Of a stretch of 64,000 bases of DNA, positions 9,801 through 17,582 are shown one piece after another; the first letter of the stretch is position 1; each line of letters begins with the position of its first letter. Below the pieces are notes generated by a model. That model had not been told where the DNA came from, searched no databases, and was given only the letters and a program-made list of their open reading frames with translations. The position numbers and the translations under genes were made by a program. This DNA comes from Paenibacillus helianthi. Its GTDB lineage: Bacteria; Bacillota; Bacilli; Paenibacillales; Paenibacillaceae. The stretch lies in contig NZ_LVWI01000002.1 in assembly GCF_001909055.1 (NCBI RefSeq), positions 248,001 to 312,000 of the forward strand, given 5' to 3'.

Positions 9801-12642
9801 TAGGGTCCGACAAATCAGACGGAGTCGCCAGACCTGTTCTTTGGTTCGGTGACAAAGAGTCATTGCCGGCAGTGTAGAACAGAACGGGATTGCCGTTTCG
9901 ATCATAGGCTGCGCTGCCTGACCATGTACCGTCCGGATCAAGCGTGCCTGCTTCAGGGGCAAGAGCCGGTCTCACATTTTCCCAATGTACCATATCATCG
10001 CTCACCCAATGTCCCCAGTGGATCTGATGCCAGTATGGACCTTGCGGGTTATGCTGATAAAATAAATGGTATTTGCCTTTATAATAAATGGGTGCATGTG
10101 CTTCATTCATCCAGTTTTGAGGAGGCATCGCATGGTACTGGGGACGATGCTGATCACCATCAAACACACTAGGATCCTCATCAATGTCGCCATTTGGAAT
10201 TTGTGGAACCGAACCGCCATGAAGTGTCTTCACACTCTCATATTCAGCAAGGATCTCCTGACCCGTAAGTGCTTTGTTCTGCAGCTTCACTTCATCGATG
10301 AGTCCGCAGAACATATTGTAGGAGAACAAGCCCGCAAACTCTACAGGTCTATTGTTTTTCCCGATCATCAGATTTTCCATAGAAGGTGTAATTGGAACGT
10401 TGACAGGGGTCGCCTCAGAAGCTACTTCCTGACCATTTAAATATAATTTAATGATTCCGTCCTTTTTGTCGAACGTTGCCGCTACGTAATTCCACTTGTA
10501 TTTTTCGAGCGGATGATCTTTGACCCATACCTGAATCCACTGGCCGCCAATCCCGACCTGCATCGACCATGTTCCGTGCCGGTACATGCCAAGTGCGAAT
10601 CCTTCTGCTTTGTCCTGATCGGACTGGCTCACGATTCCAGACAGCTTTTTTCCGTCCCCCCATTCGTAGCTGCGCGGAGCGACCCATGCTTCAAGCGTTA
10701 ACGCGTCGCTTACAGGAATGGTATCCTTTGCTTTGACCTCAACATCATTCGAGTATCCATCGAATAGCAAGGCACCTCCTTTTACTCCGCGTGAGGTCCA
10801 TCTTGGATCCTTCGAGGCCATATATCTGGCGTTATTAAACACATAGTTCACGTCATGTTCAAGATTACTTACTTCCTCCAGTGCCTTCTTTCCTGTGCCT
10901 TCATCAAAGTTCATATAAAAAATGTTACCCGTACCATGAGCTTGAAAAGCATCAACAGCAATACTGGCTTGATTGGATTGATCGACAACCTTAACATAGA
11001 GCCTCATATTGTAATGCTCCTGCATTTCCCAGGAAATCTTCTCATTCGCACTGACATCCCCGGTCTTCTCAAGTAATGTGTTAGTGCTGGCATCATATAA
11101 TGCGACGTAGGCTTCCTGCGGATTATCGATGCCTACAACAGTGAAGGTGATCGTTCCGGTTCCCTGAAGCTTAAAGGTATTAGACGTAATAGAACCCTGA
11201 CCTTCCAAGGTAGACTTGGCAAAGAAGCTACCCACTTTGCCGGTCCCTGCTTCATTAGTGACTTGAAAAGCATTACCTTCAACGGCCCAGCTCTCTAAAT
11301 TTCCGGTTTCAAAACTAGGATTCTGGATTTCCGTCGGCACAATATTATCCGCCATAACTCCTTCTTCGGGTACAAGTTCATTGAAGGTATTGAAGGCGTC
11401 GGCAAAGAGCAGTCCCCAATCCGAGGCTGCATGATCCACGATTTCTAGATACAGCTTCTTTCCGATATACTTCGAGAGATCGGTTTTATATTGCTCCATA
11501 TTCGCGAGTCTGAGGCCCTGTGCCGGATCCGGAAACCCGGACTCGTTAAATTCGGTATTTCCGTACCTGGCTATCAAGTCTCCGGTATCTGCATCGACAA
11601 CACTTACATAGGCCTGCTCCGTATGCTTGCCTCCGCCCAGTCTGAAGGTCATCCAGCCTGTGCCGCCCAGCTCGAAGGTGCTGGATCGAAGCACACCTGT
11701 TGCAGCTTCGGCGTATTTCCAGCCGTTTAAATGGAATGTACCTTCCTGGTTGTACGGGATTTGTTCTGTCCACCAGGTGGTTTCGTCCGATACACTGTCT
11801 GGACCAAACGCATCACCTTCCACAACGGTCCATCCTGTCAAATCTCCGGTTTCAAAGCTTGGATTCTGGACTTGATAGCGTTGGAAATCCGGCTTAATAT
11901 CTTTGGCAACAATGCCTTTGGCTGGCTCGGATTCATGGTACATCAAGAATGCGTCCGCAAAAATCAATCCCCAATCGGAGGTTGCATTATCGACGATCTC
12001 CACATACAGCTTCTTGCCCAAATTGACGGAGAGATCCGCCTTATACTGCTCCATATTGGCAAGCCGTAGACCCTGAGCGGGGTTCGGAAAGCCGACGTCG
12101 GCAAAAGCACTATTGCCATACCGGGCAACGACTTGTCCCGTCTGGGCTTCTACGATATTCACGTATACTTTGTTAGGGTTTTTCGCACCGCCAAGCTTGA
12201 AGCTGATCCAGCCGCTGCCGCCCAGCTGGAAGGTGCTGGAACGAAGCACGCCGGTCGCAGCCTCGTCATGCTTCCAGCCGTTAAGATGATAAGCACCTTC
12301 CTGATTGTACGGGATTTGTTCTGCCCACCAAGTGGTTTCGTCCGATACACTATCTTGACCGAACGCTTGGCCTCTGACAACCGTCCAGCCTAACATATCC
12401 CCAGTTTCAAATCCTGGATTCTGAATTTGATAGACCGCATCTGTAGCTGATAATTCCAAACCATCCCTTGGCGTTTGATAGACTGTATCCGTAACTGTTG
12501 AGCCTATTTCTACCTTTGGAATAGTTGCTTCCAGGGTTCCAGCTTCGGCTGCGGCCGGGATTCCGGAAGCTGCAAGCTGAAGAACCATCGCCCCTGCAAC
12601 CATTCTGGAAATCCAAGGTTTTCTGCCTTTAACTTTTCTCAT
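6811..12642 (-). CDS. surface-anchored multidomain GH32 fructanase with SLH domains
   Basis: 1943 residues. In order: signal peptide (about 1-35), three FETGDLTGW-type carbohydrate-binding-like modules (about 71-237, 256-420, 437-565), LamG/concanavalin-like domain (572-800), GH32 propeller and sandwich (832-1317), a fourth FETGDLTGW-type module (1347-1497), a Pro/Thr/Asp linker (1500-1552), a pre-anchor domain, and three SLH repeats (about 1737-1920). Candidate catalytic acids are Glu847 (WMNEAHAP), Asp973 (FRDPF) and Glu1034 (WELP). The nucleophile position holds Glu instead of Asp, as in fungal endo-inulinase. It probably cleaves inulin or levan at the cell surface; a transglycosylating (cyclising) activity is also possible. 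The start has AAGGAGG 7 bases upstream. Confidence 0.85.
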   Translation of the reverse strand: MRKVKGRKPWISRMVAGAMVLQLAASGIPAAAEAGTLEATIPKVEIGSTVTDTVYQTPRDGLELSATDAVYQIQNPGFETGDMLGWTVVRGQAFGQDSVSDETTWWAEQIPYNQEGAYHLNGWKHDEAATGVLRSSTFQLGGSGWISFKLGGAKNPNKVYVNIVEAQTGQVVARYGNSAFADVGFPNPAQGLRLANMEQYKADLSVNLGKKLYVEIVDNATSDWGLIFADAFLMYHESEPAKGIVAKDIKPDFQRYQVQNPSFETGDLTGWTVVEGDAFGPDSVSDETTWWTEQIPYNQEGTFHLNGWKYAEAATGVLRSSTFELGGTGWMTFRLGGGKHTEQAYVSVVDADTGDLIARYGNTEFNESGFPDPAQGLRLANMEQYKTDLSKYIGKKLYLEIVDHAASDWGLLFADAFNTFNELVPEEGVMADNIVPTEIQNPSFETGNLESWAVEGNAFQVTNEAGTGKVGSFFAKSTLEGQGSITSNTFKLQGTGTITFTVVGIDNPQEAYVALYDASTNTLLEKTGDVSANEKISWEMQEHYNMRLYVKVVDQSNQASIAVDAFQAHGTGNIFYMNFDEGTGKKALEEVSNLEHDVNYVFNNARYMASKDPRWTSRGVKGGALLFDGYSNDVEVKAKDTIPVSDALTLEAWVAPRSYEWGDGKKLSGIVSQSDQDKAEGFALGMYRHGTWSMQVGIGGQWIQVWVKDHPLEKYKWNYVAATFDKKDGIIKLYLNGQEVASEATPVNVPITPSMENLMIGKNNRPVEFAGLFSYNMFCGLIDEVKLQNKALTGQEILAEYESVKTLHGGSVPQIPNGDIDEDPSVFDGDQHRPQYHAMPPQNWMNEAHAPIYYKGKYHLFYQHNPQGPYWHQIHWGHWVSDDMVHWENVRPALAPEAGTLDPDGTWSGSAAYDRNGNPVLFYTAGNDSLSPNQRTGLATPSDLSDPNLEQWDKYPEPVTEQNGNGIHNEFRDPFVWYDKETDKWYQLVTSGLQDFSSGTALVYVSGDMYNWEYKGPLYVSDRSLYPELGTVWELPVLLPLGKDSTGKQKYIFMVNPHEKPEQVPPANDVQRDVEVFYWIGTWDRDHFKFIPDQDAPSKMDVGDGYLTAESGMVTPDGRTVVYSMVQNVRTPQAEYQAGWAHNLALPVSLSLDEHDQLRIEPIQELQSLRGDKVVDFSDKNLAAANQLIRSVKGDMLEIVMEIDPGEAQKFGLKVRRSENGQEETLIYYDKTNGTFNVDRTKSSIDPDVRVDGIQGGYVDLDGENLKLHIFLDRSVVEAFANDKKKLTTRVYVGRYDSLGLQVWADKDITVKSMEVWNMNALTGEPAAPVDVPDNWDNSVYTDITDLPNHDFATGDLTGWITEGDAFQDIHVTDAQFFWDTIYFNPSHKIPGGYHLWGFNEEAGGDSLTGTMKSQNFVLGGNGKINFLVSGGRDIDKLYVALVRASDGKELFKETATNYEEYQRKIWDASQYIGQKLYIKMVDQSTGDFGHINVDDFNVPVKVQNPTNPNEPTDPTDPTSPAGPTDPTNPSGPTDPTDTAVPTSPPNQPVIPASKPESQNSLSFEMAKGERQVMFPVSIAANDGKNALKVKNTDVEIEVPAELLKELQARVTGSELEQAKISFEMGTLSSEQSKELLSWAGQKNHADISVTGEVYDFKLSIVKADGTALTLEKFSKPVTIRLGAQENSRQDLTGIYYVADDGRLEYLGGTYADGTWTVKVNHFSKYAVLTYDKSFEDVNASYWAHDVIKRMAAKQMVLGVSDTIFAPKQKVSRAEFASLITRVLGITGMNLTTFKDVEPTKWYASSIAAAYEAGIVTGRNKDTFAPEDTVSREEMASMIYKAYLHHTGQNAAASRLSNFKDAGTISGWAANAVAAAQELGFISGRGNQLFMPHELVNRAESAHVISLLLDKINKLLQKEGRGSKVMSKGNPVFTKECRTGGIN
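7985..8140 (-). repeat. low-complexity Pro-Thr-Asp linker repeat
   Basis: Degenerate short direct repeats encode tandem PTDPT/PTNPS-like units between the fourth binding module and the pre-SLH region of the giant GH32 enzyme. It would act as a flexible spacer through the cell wall. Confidence 0.8.
11370..12431 (-). repeat. in-frame tandem duplication of a binding module
   Basis: The segment from 12431 down to about 11930 is repeated from about 11876 down to 11370 with an offset of 555 bp (185 codons). The copies remain very similar at DNA level, for example TGTACGGGATTTGTTCTG at 11751 and 12306. This points to fairly recent duplication of the first two modules of the giant GH32 protein. Confidence 0.85.
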
Positions 12643-12726
12643 TCAAGAGCCTCCTTCAAACCTAATTTCGAGATGCTCTCCTTATACAAGGACGAATAGT
12701 TAAGATGATGAAAGGAGAGATACCAA

Positions 12727-12741
12727 ATAAAGCGCTTCCAA
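12727..12741 (-). promoter_or_regulatory. cre-like catabolite repression site
   Basis: On the minus strand TTGGAAGCGCTTTAT fits the CcpA cre consensus except for one position near the end. It lies 85 bp upstream of the giant GH32 gene, in a 171-bp gap that suggests an additional promoter inside the operon. Confidence 0.45.
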
Positions 12742-12813
12742 ATCAAAGGAATGTAAATCTTCTTGATCATTTATTCCCTGAGCCAGATGGCAAGAAGCGC
12801 CATAGCGCTTCTG

Positions 12814-15093
12814 CTACCAAATGGACTGCATATTCCATATTTCCATAGATTTAATAAGCGGTTCTCCATCTCCCCAGATCTCCAGCCCCAAGGCATCCTT
12901 ACGGCTCGGATATACCCGGGTCGTCAGACTTTTCAAACCGTTGGCATAGGCTTCGACCATGGAGCGGTCCAAATAGATGTGAAGCTTCAAATTTTCCCCC
13001 AGCAGCTCCAGCTTACCGCCTTGAACCCCACTGCACTTTTCACCCGGATGCCGTGTCGTTTTTGTCCGGTCTACCCAGAGCTTAGCTTCGTTAAAATCAT
13101 AATACAGCAGCGTTTCTTCATCTCCATCCGGTGTACACCGGACTTTGATTCCTAGTTGTGTAGTATGGCGGGGCTCCAGTTCCACTTGAATCTCAAGCAT
13201 GTCACCTCGAACATCTTTTAGCGACAGATTAGCCTCAGCCAAGGAATTGTCACGAATCGATAGACGTTGAGTACCGCGCAGAGACTGGAGCTCCTGAATA
13301 GGCTCGATTCCCAGCCGTCCGTCCTCCCTCAGATAGACACTTAACGGCAAGCCGCCATTATGGGCCCAGCCCGATTGATATTCAAGCTCGGACGTCCGGT
13401 CGCCTTGAGCTATGGTAAATATGATTTTTCTGCCGGTCTTCGGATCTACCATGCCGCTCGGTCCGGTGAAATGGAAATCTCCGACGTCGATCAGTTCCGG
13501 CTCTTCTTGATCTGGAAGAAATGAAAGATTGTGTGTATCAAGCTGTCCAATCCAATAGAATACCTCGACATCGGCTCCCTTTCCCACGGGACTGACCAGT
13601 AGAAGATGTTTATGTTGACCCTGTTTGTCGGTACCCAGAGGAAGAAGCACAGGAAGTTCCCAGATAGGCCCAAGATAAGGGTACTTCTGAATATCTGCTT
13701 GATAAAATGGTCCTTTGTACGTCCAATTCAGCATATCCTGTGAGGCAAACCCAAGCGCTGCTCCACCTTCGCCTTCGATCCCCGATCCGACCAGTGCAAA
13801 CCAGCCGTCATCATCCTTCCAGACAAAAGGATCACGGAAATCTCCGAATGCGCCTATTCCCTGCTTCTGTACAATGAGCGGCTCAGGATGTTTCACCCAA
13901 TGAACCAGATCCGGGTCTCCATCCTGAGCATAAGTGCTCCGCGCAAGCGCAACACTCTGATTCGGTGAAGCACTGTCATTTCCCGCCGTAAAGAACAAGA
14001 CAGGCAAGCCGTCTGCATCATAAGTCGCGCTCCCCGACCAGATACCGTCCGGTGCCAGCTGATCCTTAGCGGGTGCCAGGGCTACAGGAAGATCACGCCA
14101 ATGTACCAGATCTTTACTTACCCAATGTCCCCAATGGATATGATAAAAGAACGGCCCCAATGGATTATGCTGATAGAACAAATGATATTGCCCGTCAAAA
14201 TAAATCGGCGCATGAGGTTCGTTCATCCAATGAGCAGGCGGGCTGACATGGTACTGCGGTCTGTGCCGATCCGTCAGCAGAGGTGTGCGGTCCAGCTTGA
14301 TCTCGTCATATGGCACGCGCGGATGGACGCCTCCATGTGCAGAGTCCAGCACATGCTGATAGGAAGCAGCCACTTCCTCTGCACTTAAGGCCCGGTTATA
14401 AATCTTCAGCTCATCGATAATCCCGCTGAACATCTGAAGGCTGAAGACTCCAGCCAGCAGGCTGCTGTGATTATTCTTGCCGATGAGCAGATCCGTGCCA
14501 AATGCTTCAGCAAGACGGGAACCGCTCGGCAAATTCGTCGAAGCGATTTCACTGCCGTTCAGATACAGTTTGATTGTGCCAAAGGTTCCATCAAATACAG
14601 CATTCACGTATGACCATTCGTTCTTGGGCAATTCATAGCCGTCTGGTGACCAGAGTTCCCTCCAGTCTCCTCCTTCCAGCCCAACCTGGAAGGACCAAGA
14701 CCCGTGCCGGAACATGCCTAGCAGATAACCTTGCTTGCGCTCCATATGGTGGCGGTTCACAATGGCAGTCAACTTACCTTCATATCCCCAATCATAGAAG
14801 CGCGGCGCTACCCATACTCCGATACTTAATGCTGACGCGGATTCCTGATCAAGTTGTGTATCTTCTTCATTGACAGAATGGACAATAGAAGTGGAGTAAC
14901 CGTCGAACAGGAGTCCGTTTCCCGCTACTCCGGGTCTCCACTGCGGACCGGACTGTTCAGTAAACTCCGCTTGATTAAATACGTACTGAATGTCATCCCG
15001 GACCTCAGATACGCTCTCCAGAGTACTTGCTCCGGTACCTTCATCAAAGGCCCAGTGCATCACCAATCCTTGATCACCGTTTATGCGGCTCAT
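12814..15093 (-). CDS. LamG-GH32 fructosidase, cytoplasmic
   Basis: 759 residues with no signal peptide. Residues 10-245 form a LamG-like jelly roll (MHWAFDEGTG onward). Residues 278-760 are the GH32 propeller and C-terminal sandwich. Candidate catalytic acids are Glu292 (WMNEPHAP), Asp421 (FRDPF) and Glu479 (WELP). It is closely related to the LamG-GH32 core of the neighbouring giant enzyme but lacks the binding modules and SLH anchor. It is therefore the presumed intracellular partner acting on imported fructo-oligosaccharides. AGGGAGGAATG precedes the start. It sits 20 bases after the kinase-GH32 fusion gene. Glu at the nucleophile position suggests an endo-inulinase-like or fructosyl-transferring activity; sequence cannot decide. 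Confidence 0.85.
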   Translation of the reverse strand: MSRINGDQGLVMHWAFDEGTGASTLESVSEVRDDIQYVFNQAEFTEQSGPQWRPGVAGNGLLFDGYSTSIVHSVNEEDTQLDQESASALSIGVWVAPRFYDWGYEGKLTAIVNRHHMERKQGYLLGMFRHGSWSFQVGLEGGDWRELWSPDGYELPKNEWSYVNAVFDGTFGTIKLYLNGSEIASTNLPSGSRLAEAFGTDLLIGKNNHSSLLAGVFSLQMFSGIIDELKIYNRALSAEEVAASYQHVLDSAHGGVHPRVPYDEIKLDRTPLLTDRHRPQYHVSPPAHWMNEPHAPIYFDGQYHLFYQHNPLGPFFYHIHWGHWVSKDLVHWRDLPVALAPAKDQLAPDGIWSGSATYDADGLPVLFFTAGNDSASPNQSVALARSTYAQDGDPDLVHWVKHPEPLIVQKQGIGAFGDFRDPFVWKDDDGWFALVGSGIEGEGGAALGFASQDMLNWTYKGPFYQADIQKYPYLGPIWELPVLLPLGTDKQGQHKHLLLVSPVGKGADVEVFYWIGQLDTHNLSFLPDQEEPELIDVGDFHFTGPSGMVDPKTGRKIIFTIAQGDRTSELEYQSGWAHNGGLPLSVYLREDGRLGIEPIQELQSLRGTQRLSIRDNSLAEANLSLKDVRGDMLEIQVELEPRHTTQLGIKVRCTPDGDEETLLYYDFNEAKLWVDRTKTTRHPGEKCSGVQGGKLELLGENLKLHIYLDRSMVEAYANGLKSLTTRVYPSRKDALGLEIWGDGEPLIKSMEIWNMQSIW

Positions 15094-15113
15094 GCATCAT
15101 TCCTCCCTTAGTT

Positions 15114-17558
15114 CTATTCTGAGACACCCTCCGGAATTTGGATGGATTTAAGAATATGGATCTGAAGCGAATCCAATACCACTTGCCGTGATTGCGTGCT
15201 TACTTCAACCTTTTCAATTGGAGCATCAGGGAAAATCTGATCCGTCAATGTAACCAAGCCATGATCTGCGTACACTTCAACCGCATTGCGGTCCAGCCAG
15301 ATCTGCAGCTTGATCTTCCCATTCTTAGATACCCGTCTGGCACCGTGCTTGTTTGCGAATGAAGGATGGAAATCAGTCACACCTGAGTTCGAGCGGTCGA
15401 TGAATAGCCATTGCTGAACTGGATCATATCCGATAACAATCTCACTCCGCCCAGAAGACTTCAGCCTAATATGAACCTCTGCACCGGAACTGATATCGAT
15501 ATCCGCTTCTATTTCCAGCAGATCTTCATTCATTTTCTGTATAAAAGAGGACGCTGAAGTAACTGTGATTCCCTTCCAGCCCATTGATTCTTTGCGTAGC
15601 TGCTCTATTTCCCGGACAGGCATTTGGGACAAAGACACATTCCCGCTTTGCTTCGTCAGTGACAAGACGCGAGGCAGAGTCATGGCACCTCTCCAGGAAC
15701 CGGTAGGTGTCTCGTTGGCATATTTCCAGTTGCTCATCCACCCGATAATCACACGGCGTCCGTCTTGCTCAGGGATATCCGACCAGGTAACTCCCGCATA
15801 ATTGTCTCTACCATAATCCAGCCACAGGATATGATCGGCCGGATTGTCATTAATGAACGTATTTCCGTCGAACTCCCCGATAAAATATTGCGTACGTGAT
15901 CCTTCGGGACAGCTTGGATGATCTCCGATGCTTATGAGGAGTACCCACTTGGAAAGACCGGTGTCATCAATCGGCAATTCAAACAGATCGGGGCATTCCC
16001 AAACACCGTCATGCGAGCCTTCTTCCTTGCCGAATTCTCCTGTCAGCGACCATTCACGCAGATTTTCAGATCCATAAAATTTAGCACGGTCTCCCGCAAC
16101 AAGTACCATAACCCACCGTTTACTTTGCGGATGCCAGAACACCTTCGGGTCCCGGAAGTCCACTATATTCTCCTCAGCAAGTACAGGATTGCCCGCATAT
16201 TTTTGCCAGGTTTGACCTTTATCGCTGCTGTAGGCTAAGCTCTGCCGCTGGCGCGGCTGGCCAGTAACTGGACTTGTATCCGCATGGGTAAAGATCGCTA
16301 TCAATCCATGAGAATCTTCGAACAAGCCGCTGCTATTATTCCAGTCCACTACACAGCAACCGGAGAAAATAGCTCCATGTTCATCCGGGAATAAGGCAAT
16401 AGGCTCATGCTGCCAGTGAACCAGATCTTCACTTATGGCATGGCCCCAGTGCATCGGACCCCATTTATTGCTATAAGGATGATATTGATAAAAGAGATGA
16501 TAGCTTCCCTCATAATAGACTAATCCGTTGGGATCATTCGCCCAGTTGGAGGGTGGTGAGAAATGAAACCCCGGTCTGAAGCGCTCATCATTATACTTTT
16601 TAGTGGACTCTATCATCCGGTTAATCTCCTCTGTCGTCGGCATGGACCCAAGAGCCCCCTTTCGAGTGGTAACTAACGCTCCGCCTGCGTTGGCAAATGT
16701 CAGCATGCTTAGGATCTGTTGGTTGGTCAGATCATGCAACGCACTTCCGGCTTCTAGAATTTTGTACAACAGGCAGCCCAGAAAAGCATCGCCGGCCCCT
16801 GTCGTGTCAATGGTCTTGACTTGAAAACCCGGCACATATCCATCCTGACCAGCTAAACGGTAATAGCAGCCTTTTTCCGCCAAAGTGACGACGATTAGTG
16901 TAATACCATATTGTTGCTGGATTTCTAGTGAACCTTGTTCAACATCGCTGGTACCGGTTATAAAGGAAAGCTCTTCTTCCGATATTTTCAGGATATCGGC
17001 ATAATTCATGCCCCAAATAACATTCTGTCTGGCTTCCTCCTTGCTGTCCCATAACGCAAACCGGAGATTAGGATCGAATGAGAGCAAAATTCCTGTTTCC
17101 TTAGCCTTAAGCACTGCCGTCTTTGTTGCCGTACGGGCAGGTTCATGGGTCATGGACAATGAGCCAAAATGTAGAGCCCTGCAGCTTTCAATCCGGTCAA
17201 GCGGGACATCCTTCGAGTGTAAGAAGGTATCTGCTCCTGGCTTTCTGAAGAAACTGAATGACCGGTCTCCTGTATCATCCAGATGGACAAAGGCCAGCGT
17301 TGTACTCGCTTCATTTGTAAAAGAAACTTCTGACACATCCACACCGCTGTCTAGCAGGGTATTGTGCAGCAAGGAACCGAATTGATCCTCCCCGACCTTG
17401 CTAATGAGTGCAGATTTGGCTCCTAACCGGGATAGCGCAGCGGCCACGTTAGCCGGAGCCCCTCCTGGATTACATTCAAATTGCTCGTTCCCCCCTGCTG
17501 TACGACCTGCTGGAGTAAAGTCTATTAAGACTTCTCCGATAGCGATAACATCAAGCAC
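15114..17558 (-). CDS. fused fructokinase (PfkB) and GH32 beta-fructosidase
   Basis: 814 residues in one uninterrupted frame. Residues 1-318 form a PfkB sugar kinase: GEVLIDF, sugar-binding NPGGAPANVA at 30-39, and DTTGAGDAF at 251-259 with catalytic Asp257. After a short linker, residues 328-814 form a complete GH32 enzyme with canonical acids Asp342 (WANDPNG), Asp470 (FRDPK) and Glu521 (ECPDLF). No signal peptide is present. The protein could release fructose from sucrose or fructo-oligosaccharides and phosphorylate it. Alternatively the kinase could act first and the hydrolase on the phosphorylated product. Start GTG has GGTGGGGAG upstream. It lies 24 bases after the solute-binding protein gene, in the fructan operon. 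Confidence 0.9.
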   Translation of the reverse strand: MLDVIAIGEVLIDFTPAGRTAGGNEQFECNPGGAPANVAAALSRLGAKSALISKVGEDQFGSLLHNTLLDSGVDVSEVSFTNEASTTLAFVHLDDTGDRSFSFFRKPGADTFLHSKDVPLDRIESCRALHFGSLSMTHEPARTATKTAVLKAKETGILLSFDPNLRFALWDSKEEARQNVIWGMNYADILKISEEELSFITGTSDVEQGSLEIQQQYGITLIVVTLAEKGCYYRLAGQDGYVPGFQVKTIDTTGAGDAFLGCLLYKILEAGSALHDLTNQQILSMLTFANAGGALVTTRKGALGSMPTTEEINRMIESTKKYNDERFRPGFHFSPPSNWANDPNGLVYYEGSYHLFYQYHPYSNKWGPMHWGHAISEDLVHWQHEPIALFPDEHGAIFSGCCVVDWNNSSGLFEDSHGLIAIFTHADTSPVTGQPRQRQSLAYSSDKGQTWQKYAGNPVLAEENIVDFRDPKVFWHPQSKRWVMVLVAGDRAKFYGSENLREWSLTGEFGKEEGSHDGVWECPDLFELPIDDTGLSKWVLLISIGDHPSCPEGSRTQYFIGEFDGNTFINDNPADHILWLDYGRDNYAGVTWSDIPEQDGRRVIIGWMSNWKYANETPTGSWRGAMTLPRVLSLTKQSGNVSLSQMPVREIEQLRKESMGWKGITVTSASSFIQKMNEDLLEIEADIDISSGAEVHIRLKSSGRSEIVIGYDPVQQWLFIDRSNSGVTDFHPSFANKHGARRVSKNGKIKLQIWLDRNAVEVYADHGLVTLTDQIFPDAPIEKVEVSTQSRQVVLDSLQIHILKSIQIPEGVSE

Positions 17559-17582
17559 AGCTTCTCCCCACCTATCATCTAT

